Assembly (NCBI GenBank): GCA_903885525.1
Contig: CAISJA010000237.1
Span: 1 to 9,393, forward strand
Length of the DNA stretch: 9,393 nucleotides
DNA from: an uncultured Opitutaceae bacterium
Lineage (GTDB): Bacteria; Verrucomicrobiota; Verrucomicrobiia; Opitutales; Opitutaceae
Direction: 5' to 3'
Position 1 is the first letter of the stretch; the number at the start of each line of letters is the position of its first letter. Positions 1 through 7,414 of the stretch are shown piece after piece. Below the pieces are notes generated by a model. That model did not search any database. It was not told the DNA's origin and saw only the letters and a list, made by a program, of their open reading frames with translations. The translations under genes and the position numbers were made by a program.

Positions 1-171
1 ACCTCTGTGTCGACCTCTCGGTCCAGATCGCCGACCGCCAGACCGAATTACGCCGCGCCGCCCCACCTGATCAAACCTAACCACCTATCCAGAACCCGGC
101 ACTCTCAAGTAATGAAGGTGACCGCGGAAAATGAATTCCATTTTGGCGCGGAATGCCACACTTTCCGCCCC

Positions 172-741
172 ATGGATGCCGTTGAACAAGAAGTGGTCGA
201 TATTTTCACCCGCACCAAAGCCCTGCTCCGGGGGCATTTCGTCCTGCGCTCCGGCCTGCACAGCGGACATTTTTTCCAGTGCGCTCGCGTCTGCGAATCC
301 ATGCCGGCGGTCGAGCGACTGGGTGCGCTGCTGCGGGACAAGGCCGCCGGGCTGGCCTTCAACACCGTGCTGGCCCCCGCGATGGGCGGGCTGGTGATCG
401 GCCAGGAAGTGGCCCGCCAGGCCCGGTGCCGTTTTCTTTTCGCCGAAAAGGAAAACAACCTGCTCGTGCTGCGCCGCGGGTTTGTCTTCGCCCCGGGAGA
501 ACGGGTGCTCGTCGTCGAGGACGTCATCACCCGCGGCGGCCGCGTCCAGGAATGCCTCGAACTCATCCGCACGCATGGCGGCACGGCCACCGGCGTCGCC
601 GTGCTGGTCGACCGCAGCCAGGGGCAGGCCAGATTCAACGTGCCGTGCGTATCGTTGCTGGAAATGAGCTACCCCACCTACCCCGCCGACCAACTGCCGC
701 CGGAGCTCGCCGCCCTGCCCGCCAGCAAGCCGGGCAGTTGA
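172..741 (+). CDS. pyrE: Orotate phosphoribosyltransferase
   Basis: Joins orotate to PRPP to give orotidine 5'-monophosphate, the fifth step of cytosolic UMP synthesis. The 189-residue product has the family order: an N-terminal segment with RSGLHSG (26-32), APAMGGLVIG (68-77), the AEKEN and LRRGF region (91-104), and the PRPP-binding loop VVEDVITRGG (114-123). It resembles the Thermus-type PyrE subclass rather than the E. coli type. The loop reads TRGGR where TTGGS is usual. I chose the ATG at 172 because family similarity begins there and the length is normal. An in-frame ATG at 112 and a GTG at 7 would add 20 or 55 residues, the latter low in complexity and rich in Ser, Arg and Pro. No Shine-Dalgarno sequence precedes any of these starts. 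The gene faces the minus-strand cluster, whose prs makes its substrate PRPP. Function is confident; the start is less so. Confidence 0.93.
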   Translation: MDAVEQEVVDIFTRTKALLRGHFVLRSGLHSGHFFQCARVCESMPAVERLGALLRDKAAGLAFNTVLAPAMGGLVIGQEVARQARCRFLFAEKENNLLVLRRGFVFAPGERVLVVEDVITRGGRVQECLELIRTHGGTATGVAVLVDRSQGQARFNVPCVSLLEMSYPTYPADQLPPELAALPASKPGS

Positions 742-767
742 ACAAAACGCCTCCGGGCGGGAGGCGT
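741..767 (-). terminator. Intrinsic terminator of the htrA end of the cluster
   Basis: A perfect 8-bp inverted repeat (747-754 with 760-767, ACGCCTCC/GGAGGCGT) encloses a 5-nt loop. Read on the minus strand, the stem runs into TTTTGTT, giving a short U-tract after a GC-rich hairpin. On the plus strand it is followed by a G-run with no T-tract, so it should act mainly on transcripts leaving htrA, 31 nt past the htrA stop codon. It touches the last base of pyrE. It may also help halt plus-strand readthrough, but the sequence does not show that. Confidence 0.7.
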
Positions 768-797
768 CGTGGGGGGAAGGAGCAGGCCGGCGGCGCC

Positions 798-2219
798 TCA
801 GCGCACGCCGAAGAACACGTAGCGTTGGAGACCCCGGTAATAGATCAACGCCCGGTTGCGCCGCTCGGTGAGCCCGGCTTTCAGGTCGGCCAGCGTGGCC
901 ACAGGCCGGCCGTTGATCTCTTCAATGACGGCTCCCACCGGGAATATCCGGGCAAAGGGTGACTGCGGATCAATTTCGGTGATGAGCACGCCCTCGATGT
1001 CGTCGGCGAGACGGACTTCGCGCCGCAGCTCCTCCGTCAGCGGCTTGAGGGTGACCCCGGCGAGCAGCTCCACCTCGGCTTTTTGCTCATCATCGAGCAA
1101 GCCCAACGTGGCCGTCACCGTCTGGGACTTGCCCTTGCGCATAAGGGTGAGATTCACCTTCGTACCCGGGGGCGTTTGGGAGATGATCAACCGCAGATCG
1201 TCATTGGTGGCGACCGGCTTGTCATTCACCGCCACGATCACGTCGCCCCGCTTGACCCCGGCCTTGGCCGCAGGACCATCCGCCGGATTGAGGGCGGTCA
1301 CGAGCGCGCCGCGGGTGCCGGGGGGAAGTCCGAGCGATTCGGCAATCTCATCGTTCATGGGCTCGGGATTGGTGCTCACACCGAGATAACCCCGGGTTAC
1401 CGAACCGTTCTCGATCAGGCTCCCCAGGATGCCCCGGGCCAGATTGATGGGGATGGCGAAGCCGATGCCGATGCTGCCCTGATTGGGTGAGACGATGGCG
1501 GAATTGATGCCCACCAAGCGACCTTTGGCATCAACGAGGGCGCCGCCGGAATTGCCGCGGTTGATGGAGGCGTCGGTCTGGATGAAGTCCTCATAGCCCT
1601 TGACCTCGGACAGGATGCCGACGCGGCGGCCCGTGGCGGAGATGATCCCCATGGTGACGGTCTGGCCGACGCCAAGCGGGTTGCCGATGGCAAAGACGAT
1701 GTCGCCCACCCGGGCGCGGTCGCTGTCCGCGAGCGTCAGGGCGGGCAGCTTGTCCGCCTCGATCTTGATGATGGCGACATCGGTCTTGGGATCTGTCCCC
1801 ACCACCTTGGCGATCAGTTCGCGGCCGTCGTTGAGCGCCACCTTCAGCTCGTCCGCCGCATCGACGACGTGGTTGTTGGTCAAAATGTAGCCGTCCGGAG
1901 AAATGATCACGCCGGAGCCGAGCCCCTCCAGCTTCTGCTCGCGGCCCTGCAGATTCGGGCCGTAGAGCTGCCGCAGGAGCTGGGGCACCTCTTCGCGGAC
2001 GATTTTGCTGGAGTAGACAGAGACGACCGCCGGTCTGACGCCTTCCAGCACATCGGCGTAGCTGGAGAGCACCGGGGCCTTGCCTTCGTTCAGCGCGGAG
2101 GTGTCCAGCTTCAGCTGCGGCAGGTGGAAGACGGGCTTATCGGCCTTTTTCGGGGCCTCAGCGAACGCGAGGCCGCCGACGCCGACACCGACGAGGAGAA
2201 GGAAAATTTTGGTCTTCAT
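798..2219 (-). CDS. HtrA/DegP-family periplasmic serine protease with two PDZ domains
   Basis: Envelope protease and probable chaperone that removes misfolded periplasmic and outer-membrane proteins. From the ATG at 2219 the product has 473 residues. An N-terminal signal peptide (about 1-20, with an AFA-EA cleavage site) precedes the trypsin-like domain. The catalytic triad is visible: His117 in TNNHVVD, Asp147 in KTDVAI and Ser224 in GNSGGAL. PDZ1 covers about 275-370 (RGYLGV, then AGVKRGDVI) and PDZ2 about 385-470. The loop before the protease core is short and lacks the Cys/Gln-rich insert of E. coli DegP. A TTG at 2261 would add 14 residues in front of the signal peptide and is unlikely. 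It lies 48 nt after prs and is the last gene of the cluster. Placement next to bamA and ompH suits outer-membrane protein quality control. Whether it is DegP, DegQ or DegS by role cannot be told; two PDZ domains argue against DegS. Confidence 0.93.
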   Translation of the reverse strand: MKTKIFLLLVGVGVGGLAFAEAPKKADKPVFHLPQLKLDTSALNEGKAPVLSSYADVLEGVRPAVVSVYSSKIVREEVPQLLRQLYGPNLQGREQKLEGLGSGVIISPDGYILTNNHVVDAADELKVALNDGRELIAKVVGTDPKTDVAIIKIEADKLPALTLADSDRARVGDIVFAIGNPLGVGQTVTMGIISATGRRVGILSEVKGYEDFIQTDASINRGNSGGALVDAKGRLVGINSAIVSPNQGSIGIGFAIPINLARGILGSLIENGSVTRGYLGVSTNPEPMNDEIAESLGLPPGTRGALVTALNPADGPAAKAGVKRGDVIVAVNDKPVATNDDLRLIISQTPPGTKVNLTLMRKGKSQTVTATLGLLDDEQKAEVELLAGVTLKPLTEELRREVRLADDIEGVLITEIDPQSPFARIFPVGAVIEEINGRPVATLADLKAGLTERRNRALIYYRGLQRYVFFGVR

Positions 2220-2238
2220 GAATGCGTGCTCGGACCAT

Positions 2239-2255
2239 AACCGGCCGGCCCGGTT
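2239..2255. repeat. Short inverted repeat between prs and htrA
   Basis: AACCGG (2239-2244) and CCGGTT (2250-2255) form a 6-bp stem around CCGGC in the 48-nt gap between the prs stop and the htrA start. No T-tract follows on either strand, so it is not a convincing terminator. It could be a weak RNA hairpin in the htrA leader or chance in GC-rich DNA. Confidence 0.3.
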
Positions 2256-2267
2256 CCGCAACCCCGC

Positions 2268-3215
2268 TCAGAATCCCTTGATCTTGAACAGGCTGGTGAC
2301 GCTCTCATTGCTGTTGATGCGGAGGATGGCCTCGCCCAGGAGCGGGGCGATGCTCAGGACGGTGATCGGCAGGCCCTTCGGATCGATCGGCACCGAATTG
2401 GTGGTGATGAGTTCATCAATCAAGCCGCCTTTGAGGCGCTCGTAGGCCACGTCGCCCAGCACCGCATGGCTGACCGCGGCCCGCACGCTGGTGGCCCCGT
2501 GCTCGCGGAGAATTTTCGCCGCCGCCGTCAGGGTGCCGGCGGTTTCCGTAATGTCGTCAACGAGCAGGACATCGCAGCCGGCTACCTCGCCCACCAGACT
2601 GGTCGCCTCGACGGTGGTGGCGTTGACGCGCTTCTTGGCGACCAGACTCATCGAAGCGCCCAGGACATCGGCATAGGCCGCAGCCATCTTCATGCCGCCC
2701 ACGTCGGGCGAGCAGACCACGAGCTTGTTGGGCCGCCTGGTTGCGAGGTACTGGAAAAAGACCGGCGAGGCAAAAAGGTGGTCGACCGGCACATCAAAGA
2801 AGCCCTGGATCTGCTGGCTGTGCAGATCCATGGTGAGCGCGCGATTGGCACCCGCGGCCACGAGCAGATTCGCCACCAGTTTGGCCGTGATGGGCACGCG
2901 GGGCTGGTCCTTCCGATCCTGCCGGGCATATCCGTAGAAAGGGATGACGGGCGTGATACGGGCGGCGGAGGCCCGCTTCGCCGCATCCATCATGATGAGC
3001 AGCTCCATCAGGTGATGGTTGGTCGGCGGACAGGTGGACTGGACGATATACACGTCCGCCCCGCGGATGTTTTCGTTGATTTTGACGAAGGACTCCCCGT
3101 CCGGAAAGCACGTCACGGTGGCATCCCCCAGCGGGACGCCGATGGACTGGCAGATCTGCTCCGCCAGCGCGCGATTGGATGAACCGGAAAAGATTTTTAG
3201 CCGCGTGTCCCTCAT
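2268..3215 (-). CDS. prs: Ribose-phosphate pyrophosphokinase (PRPP synthetase)
   Basis: Transfers pyrophosphate from ATP to ribose 5-phosphate, making PRPP for purine, pyrimidine, NAD, histidine and tryptophan synthesis. At 315 residues it has the length of class I bacterial Prs. Visible motifs are FPDGE (37-41), the ATP-binding flexible region PFYGYARQDRK (92-102), the metal-binding MDLHSQQIQGFF (129-140) with His132, the catalytic-loop Lys194 and Arg196 in AKKRV, and the ribose-phosphate loop VDDITETAGTL (219-229). The loop has Thr-Glu where B. subtilis has Ile-Asp, a substitution I believe is common in related phyla. The ATG at 3215 gives the expected N-terminus (LKIFSGSSN). The gene follows lpxD by 37 nt and precedes htrA. 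Its place inside an envelope cluster is not explained by function, though PRPP-using pyrE lies just beyond htrA on the other strand. Confidence 0.97.
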   Translation of the reverse strand: MRDTRLKIFSGSSNRALAEQICQSIGVPLGDATVTCFPDGESFVKINENIRGADVYIVQSTCPPTNHHLMELLIMMDAAKRASAARITPVIPFYGYARQDRKDQPRVPITAKLVANLLVAAGANRALTMDLHSQQIQGFFDVPVDHLFASPVFFQYLATRRPNKLVVCSPDVGGMKMAAAYADVLGASMSLVAKKRVNATTVEATSLVGEVAGCDVLLVDDITETAGTLTAAAKILREHGATSVRAAVSHAVLGDVAYERLKGGLIDELITTNSVPIDPKGLPITVLSIAPLLGEAILRINSNESVTSLFKIKGF

Positions 3216-3252
3216 GCCGCGGAGCTAAAAGGATTGGCGCCGGGGCGGAAGC

Positions 3253-4284
3253 CTATTCTGGCCGGGATTCCAATTTTTCCACCCGCTTGAACAGCTCGGG
3301 CAGCTTCTGGTGCAGGATTTGCAACCGGCGCTCCAGCATGAAGGGCAGGGCCGGCGTCCCGTTCAGGTAGGCCCCGGGGGCGACGTCCGCGGTGATCCCG
3401 GCCTGCCCGCCGGCCTTGCTGCCCTGGCCGAGCGTGATGTGCCCGCCGACCCCGACCTGGCCGGCCAGCACCACATAGTCCTCCAGGGTGGTGCTGCCGG
3501 AAACGCCCACCTGCGAGCACAGGATGCAATGCCGCCCGATGACGACGTTGTGCCCGATCTGCACCAGATTGTCGATCTTGGTCCCCTCGCCCACCACGGT
3601 GCGACTGAAGCGGGCGCGGTCGACGGTGGAGTTGGCCCCGATCTCGACATCGTCGCCGATCAGCACCTGGCCGATCTGCGGGACTTTCTCGTGCCGGCCC
3701 TGCACAAATTCATAGCCGAAGCCGTCCCCTCCGATGATGACGCCGGGCTGCAGCCTCACCCGGTTCCCGACGATGCACTCGGTGGCCACCACGACGCCGG
3801 GCTGCAACCAGCAATACTCGCCGATCCGGGCCCGGCGGCCGACAAACACCGAAGCGTGCAGGATGGATCCGGCTCCGATCACCGCGCCCTCCTCCACCAC
3901 GCAGAGCGGCCCGACGGTGGCCTCGGCCGACACCTGCGCCCCCGGCGCCACCGCGGCAGACGGATGGATGCCCGGGGCCGGGCGCGGCCAGAGCAGCCGC
4001 TCCAGACGGGCACAAAAACCCGCCAGCGCGACGGAGGGGTTCTCGACAAACAAAAAGAGCTGGTCCGGCTTGGGCTCTCCGACGTAGTCGAGGGGCACCA
4101 GCACGACGGACGCGGCCGTCGCCGCCACCTCCGCCTTGTACTTCTGGTTGCCCAGGAAGGAAAGATCGCCGGCCTGCGCCTGCCGCAGGGAGGCGATGTC
4201 CCGGATGGTTGCCGTGCTCCCGCCCAGCGCCCGGCGGGCGTTGACCAGCTGGGCGATTTCATCCGGACGGTAGGCGACCTCCAT
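3253..4284 (-). CDS. lpxD: UDP-3-O-acylglucosamine N-acyltransferase
   Basis: Adds the second 3-hydroxyacyl chain, from acyl-ACP, to UDP-3-O-acylglucosamine: the third step of lipid A synthesis, in the cytosol. The 343-residue product has the N-terminal uridine-binding domain (about 1-100, with SFLGNQKYK at 42-50), a left-handed beta-helix of hexapeptide repeats (about 104-305), and a C-terminal helical tail (about 313-343) as in trimeric LpxD. His245 in VQIGHNVVIG matches the catalytic histidine of E. coli LpxD, and GGDGFG (185-190) is the usual family insert. The length is normal. The ATG at 4284 is the only sensible start, since no in-frame ATG or GTG follows nearby. It has no Shine-Dalgarno sequence and begins 6 nt after the T-tract of a strong hairpin. 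The fabZ-lpxA-lpxB genes that often follow lpxD in proteobacteria are absent; prs follows instead. Confidence 0.96.
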   Translation of the reverse strand: MEVAYRPDEIAQLVNARRALGGSTATIRDIASLRQAQAGDLSFLGNQKYKAEVAATAASVVLVPLDYVGEPKPDQLFLFVENPSVALAGFCARLERLLWPRPAPGIHPSAAVAPGAQVSAEATVGPLCVVEEGAVIGAGSILHASVFVGRRARIGEYCWLQPGVVVATECIVGNRVRLQPGVIIGGDGFGYEFVQGRHEKVPQIGQVLIGDDVEIGANSTVDRARFSRTVVGEGTKIDNLVQIGHNVVIGRHCILCSQVGVSGSTTLEDYVVLAGQVGVGGHITLGQGSKAGGQAGITADVAPGAYLNGTPALPFMLERRLQILHQKLPELFKRVEKLESRPE

Positions 4285-4290
4285 AGCGAT

Positions 4291-4320
4291 AAAAAGGCCC
4301 TGTTCGGGGGGAACAGGGCC
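4291..4320 (-). terminator. Intrinsic terminator or attenuator between ompH and lpxD
   Basis: A perfect 10-bp stem (4296-4305 with 4311-4320, GGCCCTGTTC/GAACAGGGCC) encloses a 5-nt loop. On the minus strand the stem is followed at once by TTTTT (4291-4295), the classic intrinsic terminator layout. It starts 9 nt after the ompH stop codon and its T-tract ends 6 nt before the lpxD ATG. It therefore either ends the upstream operon or lets part of transcription through to lpxD, prs and htrA. The plus-strand reading has no T-tract. Confidence 0.85.
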
Positions 4321-4329
4321 GGGGGCAGA

Positions 4330-5040
4330 TCAGTTGTGCTTCTTGGAATCTTCGGGCTTGGCCGTCACATTCGGCACCACGAATTGGACCGGAGCCACGG
4401 CCGGGGCCGGGGTCGCAGCCGCAGGGGCGGTCGCCGCGGCGGCAGCGGCGGGCGCGGCCGGGGCCGGACGATCCTTGTTCACTTCCTTCAAAACCTCGTC
4501 GGTGATATCGTAAGCGGGATCGGAATAGACCACAGACGAAATCCCCAGGATGGTGGGGCCGGACTTGTCGATCACAAAGGTGGCGCCGCGGGCCTTGGCC
4601 AGGTCGCGCACGGTCTTGGAGATTTCCTCAAAAATCATGTCGCGGTAGCTCTTCATCCGCTGCTGGAGCGCGCGCTGGTTGTTGCCGGCGTAGGTCTGGG
4701 CCTCGGACTGGCGCTGCTGGTATTCCTGGTACTTTTTCTGGGCGTCCTGCTCGGCCTTGCTGCGCACCTCGGCGGTGAGCACGGTGTTGCGGGACTGCTC
4801 GGCCAGGTCCTTGGCCTGTTCGCCGATGGCGTCGATCTGTTTCTTATAGTCGTTCAACTGCTCCTGCACCTTTTGGGCGGTTTCGTTGAACTTGGCCTGG
4901 GCCTCTTCGGTCTTGTAGTGGTTGTCGAGGACCTTGGCCATATCGACGACCAGCAGCTTGACCGCGGGCTGAGCCTGCAGACTGAGTCCGACCGCCAGGG
5001 TGGCGCCGAACGTGAGGAGGGAACGGATTAGTTTGTTCAT
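4330..5040 (-). CDS. OmpH/Skp-family periplasmic chaperone with an Ala/Pro-rich tail
   Basis: Probable holdase that binds unfolded outer-membrane proteins after Sec export and keeps them soluble on the way to the BamA machine. The 236-residue product has a signal peptide (about 1-24, cleavage near LQAQ-PA), then the OmpH pattern. A short beta segment (KLLVVDMAKVLDN, 28-40) leads into a long charged, Gln-rich coiled-coil hairpin (about 42-150), closing with ATFVIDKSGPTILG (153-166) and the DPAYDITDEVLKEVNK stretch (174-189). Beyond residue 190 a low-complexity Ala/Pro segment (about 191-217) and a charged end (SKKHN) extend it well past the roughly 160 residues of E. coli Skp. The ATG at 5040 gives a proper signal peptide. 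It follows bamA by 16 nt, the conserved bamA-skp-lpxD order, which supports the role. The tail's function is unknown; it could be a peptidoglycan-facing or flexible linker. Confidence 0.92.
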   Translation of the reverse strand: MNKLIRSLLTFGATLAVGLSLQAQPAVKLLVVDMAKVLDNHYKTEEAQAKFNETAQKVQEQLNDYKKQIDAIGEQAKDLAEQSRNTVLTAEVRSKAEQDAQKKYQEYQQRQSEAQTYAGNNQRALQQRMKSYRDMIFEEISKTVRDLAKARGATFVIDKSGPTILGISSVVYSDPAYDITDEVLKEVNKDRPAPAAPAAAAAATAPAAATPAPAVAPVQFVVPNVTAKPEDSKKHN

Positions 5041-5056
5041 TTTGGGTTAAACTGGA

Positions 5057-7414
5057 TTAGAAACGGGTACCGAAAGAAAAGTTAAACTGGCTGCCCTTCT
5101 TATTGTAGTGATCGCCCCGGAGGGGAATACCAAAATCGAGGCTGAGCGGGGCCCCGGCCACGAACAGGCGCAGGCCGAAGCCGAAATTATCGTTGTAGTC
5201 GCGGGGATTGAAGTCGTAGGCCGCCGAATTGACAAAGCCGGCATCGTAAAACACCGCGAAGCGGATGGGTTTCACGATATCAACATTGTATTCGGCGCTG
5301 AAGAAGCCGTAGGACTTGCCCCCGATCGGTTCGCCCAGATTGTCCTTCGGCCCGACCATGCGGAACTCGAAGCCGCGGAGGGTCTGGGGCCCGCCGAGAT
5401 AATTGCGGTCGTACAGCGGGACAGTGCTGCTGCCGCCGAAGTTCTCCACCACGCCGGCGCGGCCCAGGAGGGAGAGCACCTGGTTGTGGAAGGAGAAGAT
5501 GGGCAGGTACTCGGCGCCGTGGTACTCGAGGCGGTAGTAGCTCACATCGCCGGCCAGCGGGCCGCCGGCCAGCTCGGTGACCAGTTCCGAGCGGCTGCCA
5601 TTGGTGGTGTTGATGATCTTGTCGCGGGTGTCGCGCACGAGCGAGAAGGCCATCTTGGAGACGTGCTGCTTGCCGGACAGCGCCTGGATCAGGGCGGAAG
5701 CGGTGGGATCGACGCTGCGGATGTCCACTACCTCATAGGTGTAGGACAGGTTCCCTTCCACCAGGCCGAAGAGCCGCTTGCGGGTGTAGATTTGCGCGCC
5801 GTAGCGGATTTCCTGGTAATAGGCGCTGGAGTAGTCGGACGAAGTGCGGAAGACTTGGCCGCCGAGAGCGAGTTCGCGCTGCAGGAACCAGGGCTCCTCC
5901 AACGCGAGGATGGCTTCGCTGGACTGCTGGCCGAGCTGCAGGCGGATGCGGAATTTCTGCCCGGCACCTTGGTAGAAGGAGCGGCGGTTGAAGAGGTCGA
6001 AATTGGACTGCGTCAGTTCCGTGAAGACGACGGCTTTCTCCAGCGAGCTGAAGCCGGCACCGAAGGTCAGGTTGCCGGTGCGGGCTTCCTTCAGGACAAT
6101 CTTCAGGTTGCGGCGGCCGGGGATGTTGGTCGTCTCGGAGGTCGCGTTGACGTCCTCGAAGAAGCGGGTGTTCTCGAGCCGGAGCTTCGAGATTTTCATG
6201 CGGACGGAATCAAAGACGTCGCCCGGCCCGAGGGCCAGCTCGCGCAGGATGACGGTGCTCTTCGTCTTGGTGTTGCCCTCGATCTTGATCGATTCGACCT
6301 GATATTTTTCGCCCTCCTCGATCGTGTATCCCAAGTCGATGTCGCCGGTCTGGAGGTTGGGCTTGCGCACGGCGTGCACGCGCGTGTCGAGGTGGCCGTC
6401 GCGGCCGTAGAAGTCCTCCAGGTTCTCCACATCCTTGTCGAGCTTGGAGGGACGGAAGACCAGGCCCTTCTTTTGCTTGAGGACGAGATGCAGGAGGGCG
6501 GAGGGGTGGATTTTATTGCCGGTGAAAGTGATGTCGCCGATGCGATACAGGCGGCCTTCGTTGACCCGGATGGTGATGATCAGCTTGCCGGGCGAAGGAT
6601 AGTCGAAGGTGATCTTATCCTCGGCGATATCGACATCGAGGTAGCCCTGCTCCTTGTAGAAGTCGCGGACCTTGTCGAGGTCCGTCTCAAAATCGTCGTC
6701 CTTGAAGCGGCCGCCCCCGGTCAGCCAGGAGAACATGTGCCAGGTGGAGGTCTCCATCTGCTTGGTGAGGCGGCGGGCCTTGACGTGATCGTTCCCGATG
6801 AAGCGGATGCCGGAAATCCGGACCCGGTCGCCCTCATGGACCTTAAAGGTGATAGTGCCGAAGCCGGTGCTGCGGTTGCGGTCGACCGTGTAGCTGACCT
6901 GGGCCTGGTTATAGCCGTTTTTCTGGTAGAACTCGTAGATCTTCTGGGCGTCGTCCTTGGCCTGGCGTTCGTCCAAGGCACCGTTGGGGGTGCTCTTGAT
7001 CTCTTTCTTCAGGCGGCTTTCCTTGTAGGACTTATTGCCGACGTATTTGATGGCAAGGACCCGATACTTCGGCGTGACCTCGACGCGCAGATTGACGCCG
7101 TTGTTCGCCGTATTCTCGCGCTTGACCTCAATGAATTCGAAAAGGCCGGTCTTGTAGAGGGAGCGGATGTCGCGGTCGATGACGGCCTCATCGAGGTCGA
7201 GGCCTTCGCGCAGCGCCATGTTGGCCCGGACCACCTGCTCGCTGACGTTGGAGACGCCCACGAACTTGATGGTGATGGTGCCGATCTTTGGGGCCGGCCC
7301 CGGCGGCTGACCCGCCGAGGGGTCTTGCTGCGCGAAGAGCCCCGCCGTGAAGACGGCGCAGGCAAAGAGAAGGAGGAGAACCCGGGAGACCGGGTTACGA
7401 TGTGAAGTTTTCAA
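5057..7414 (-). CDS. bamA: Outer-membrane protein assembly factor BamA
   Basis: Omp85-family core of the BAM complex, which folds beta-barrel proteins into the outer membrane. The 785-residue product has a signal peptide (about 1-29, hydrophobic LLLLFACAVF, cleavage near LFAQ). Five POTRA domains follow (roughly 44-115, 117-195, 198-287, 290-370 and 373-443), then a 16-strand barrel domain (about 444-785). The barrel carries the loop-6 motif LRGF (679-682) and ends in a beta-signal with terminal Phe (FNFSFGTRF). Length is close to the 800 or so residues of E. coli BamA. The start is TTG at 7414: the frame is closed upstream at 7439-7441, and no ATG or GTG precedes the signal peptide. It therefore overlaps the end of dnaB by 20 nt, suggesting coupled translation. 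ompH follows 16 nt downstream. Confidence 0.96.
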   Translation of the reverse strand: MKTSHRNPVSRVLLLLFACAVFTAGLFAQQDPSAGQPPGPAPKIGTITIKFVGVSNVSEQVVRANMALREGLDLDEAVIDRDIRSLYKTGLFEFIEVKRENTANNGVNLRVEVTPKYRVLAIKYVGNKSYKESRLKKEIKSTPNGALDERQAKDDAQKIYEFYQKNGYNQAQVSYTVDRNRSTGFGTITFKVHEGDRVRISGIRFIGNDHVKARRLTKQMETSTWHMFSWLTGGGRFKDDDFETDLDKVRDFYKEQGYLDVDIAEDKITFDYPSPGKLIITIRVNEGRLYRIGDITFTGNKIHPSALLHLVLKQKKGLVFRPSKLDKDVENLEDFYGRDGHLDTRVHAVRKPNLQTGDIDLGYTIEEGEKYQVESIKIEGNTKTKSTVILRELALGPGDVFDSVRMKISKLRLENTRFFEDVNATSETTNIPGRRNLKIVLKEARTGNLTFGAGFSSLEKAVVFTELTQSNFDLFNRRSFYQGAGQKFRIRLQLGQQSSEAILALEEPWFLQRELALGGQVFRTSSDYSSAYYQEIRYGAQIYTRKRLFGLVEGNLSYTYEVVDIRSVDPTASALIQALSGKQHVSKMAFSLVRDTRDKIINTTNGSRSELVTELAGGPLAGDVSYYRLEYHGAEYLPIFSFHNQVLSLLGRAGVVENFGGSSTVPLYDRNYLGGPQTLRGFEFRMVGPKDNLGEPIGGKSYGFFSAEYNVDIVKPIRFAVFYDAGFVNSAAYDFNPRDYNDNFGFGLRLFVAGAPLSLDFGIPLRGDHYNKKGSQFNFSFGTRF

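Noticed and set aside
7..171. A 55-residue N-terminal extension of PyrE starting at a GTG
   Set aside because: The segment is low in complexity, precedes the conserved family start, and would make the enzyme unusually long. I found no convincing separate gene or promoter in it either.
2220..2261. A TTG start adding 14 residues to HtrA
   Set aside because: It would put charged residues before the signal peptide. The ATG at 2219 gives a standard signal sequence directly.
4380..4470. GC-rich repetitive stretch that looks like a tandem repeat
   Set aside because: It is the in-frame coding sequence for the Ala/Pro-rich OmpH tail. The copies are not of constant unit length.
3310..5031. A 573-codon open frame on the plus strand opposite lpxD and ompH
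   Set aside because: It spans two well-supported genes and the terminator between them, and its His/Gly/Arg-rich translation is typical of a shadow frame. No family motif is visible.
5108..7405. A 765-codon open frame on the plus strand opposite bamA
   Set aside because: It lies almost wholly antisense to a clear BamA. The translation is Ala/Val/Leu/Glu/Asp-rich with no domain I recognise. Long antisense frames are expected in GC-rich genes that avoid TTA, CTA and TCA codons.
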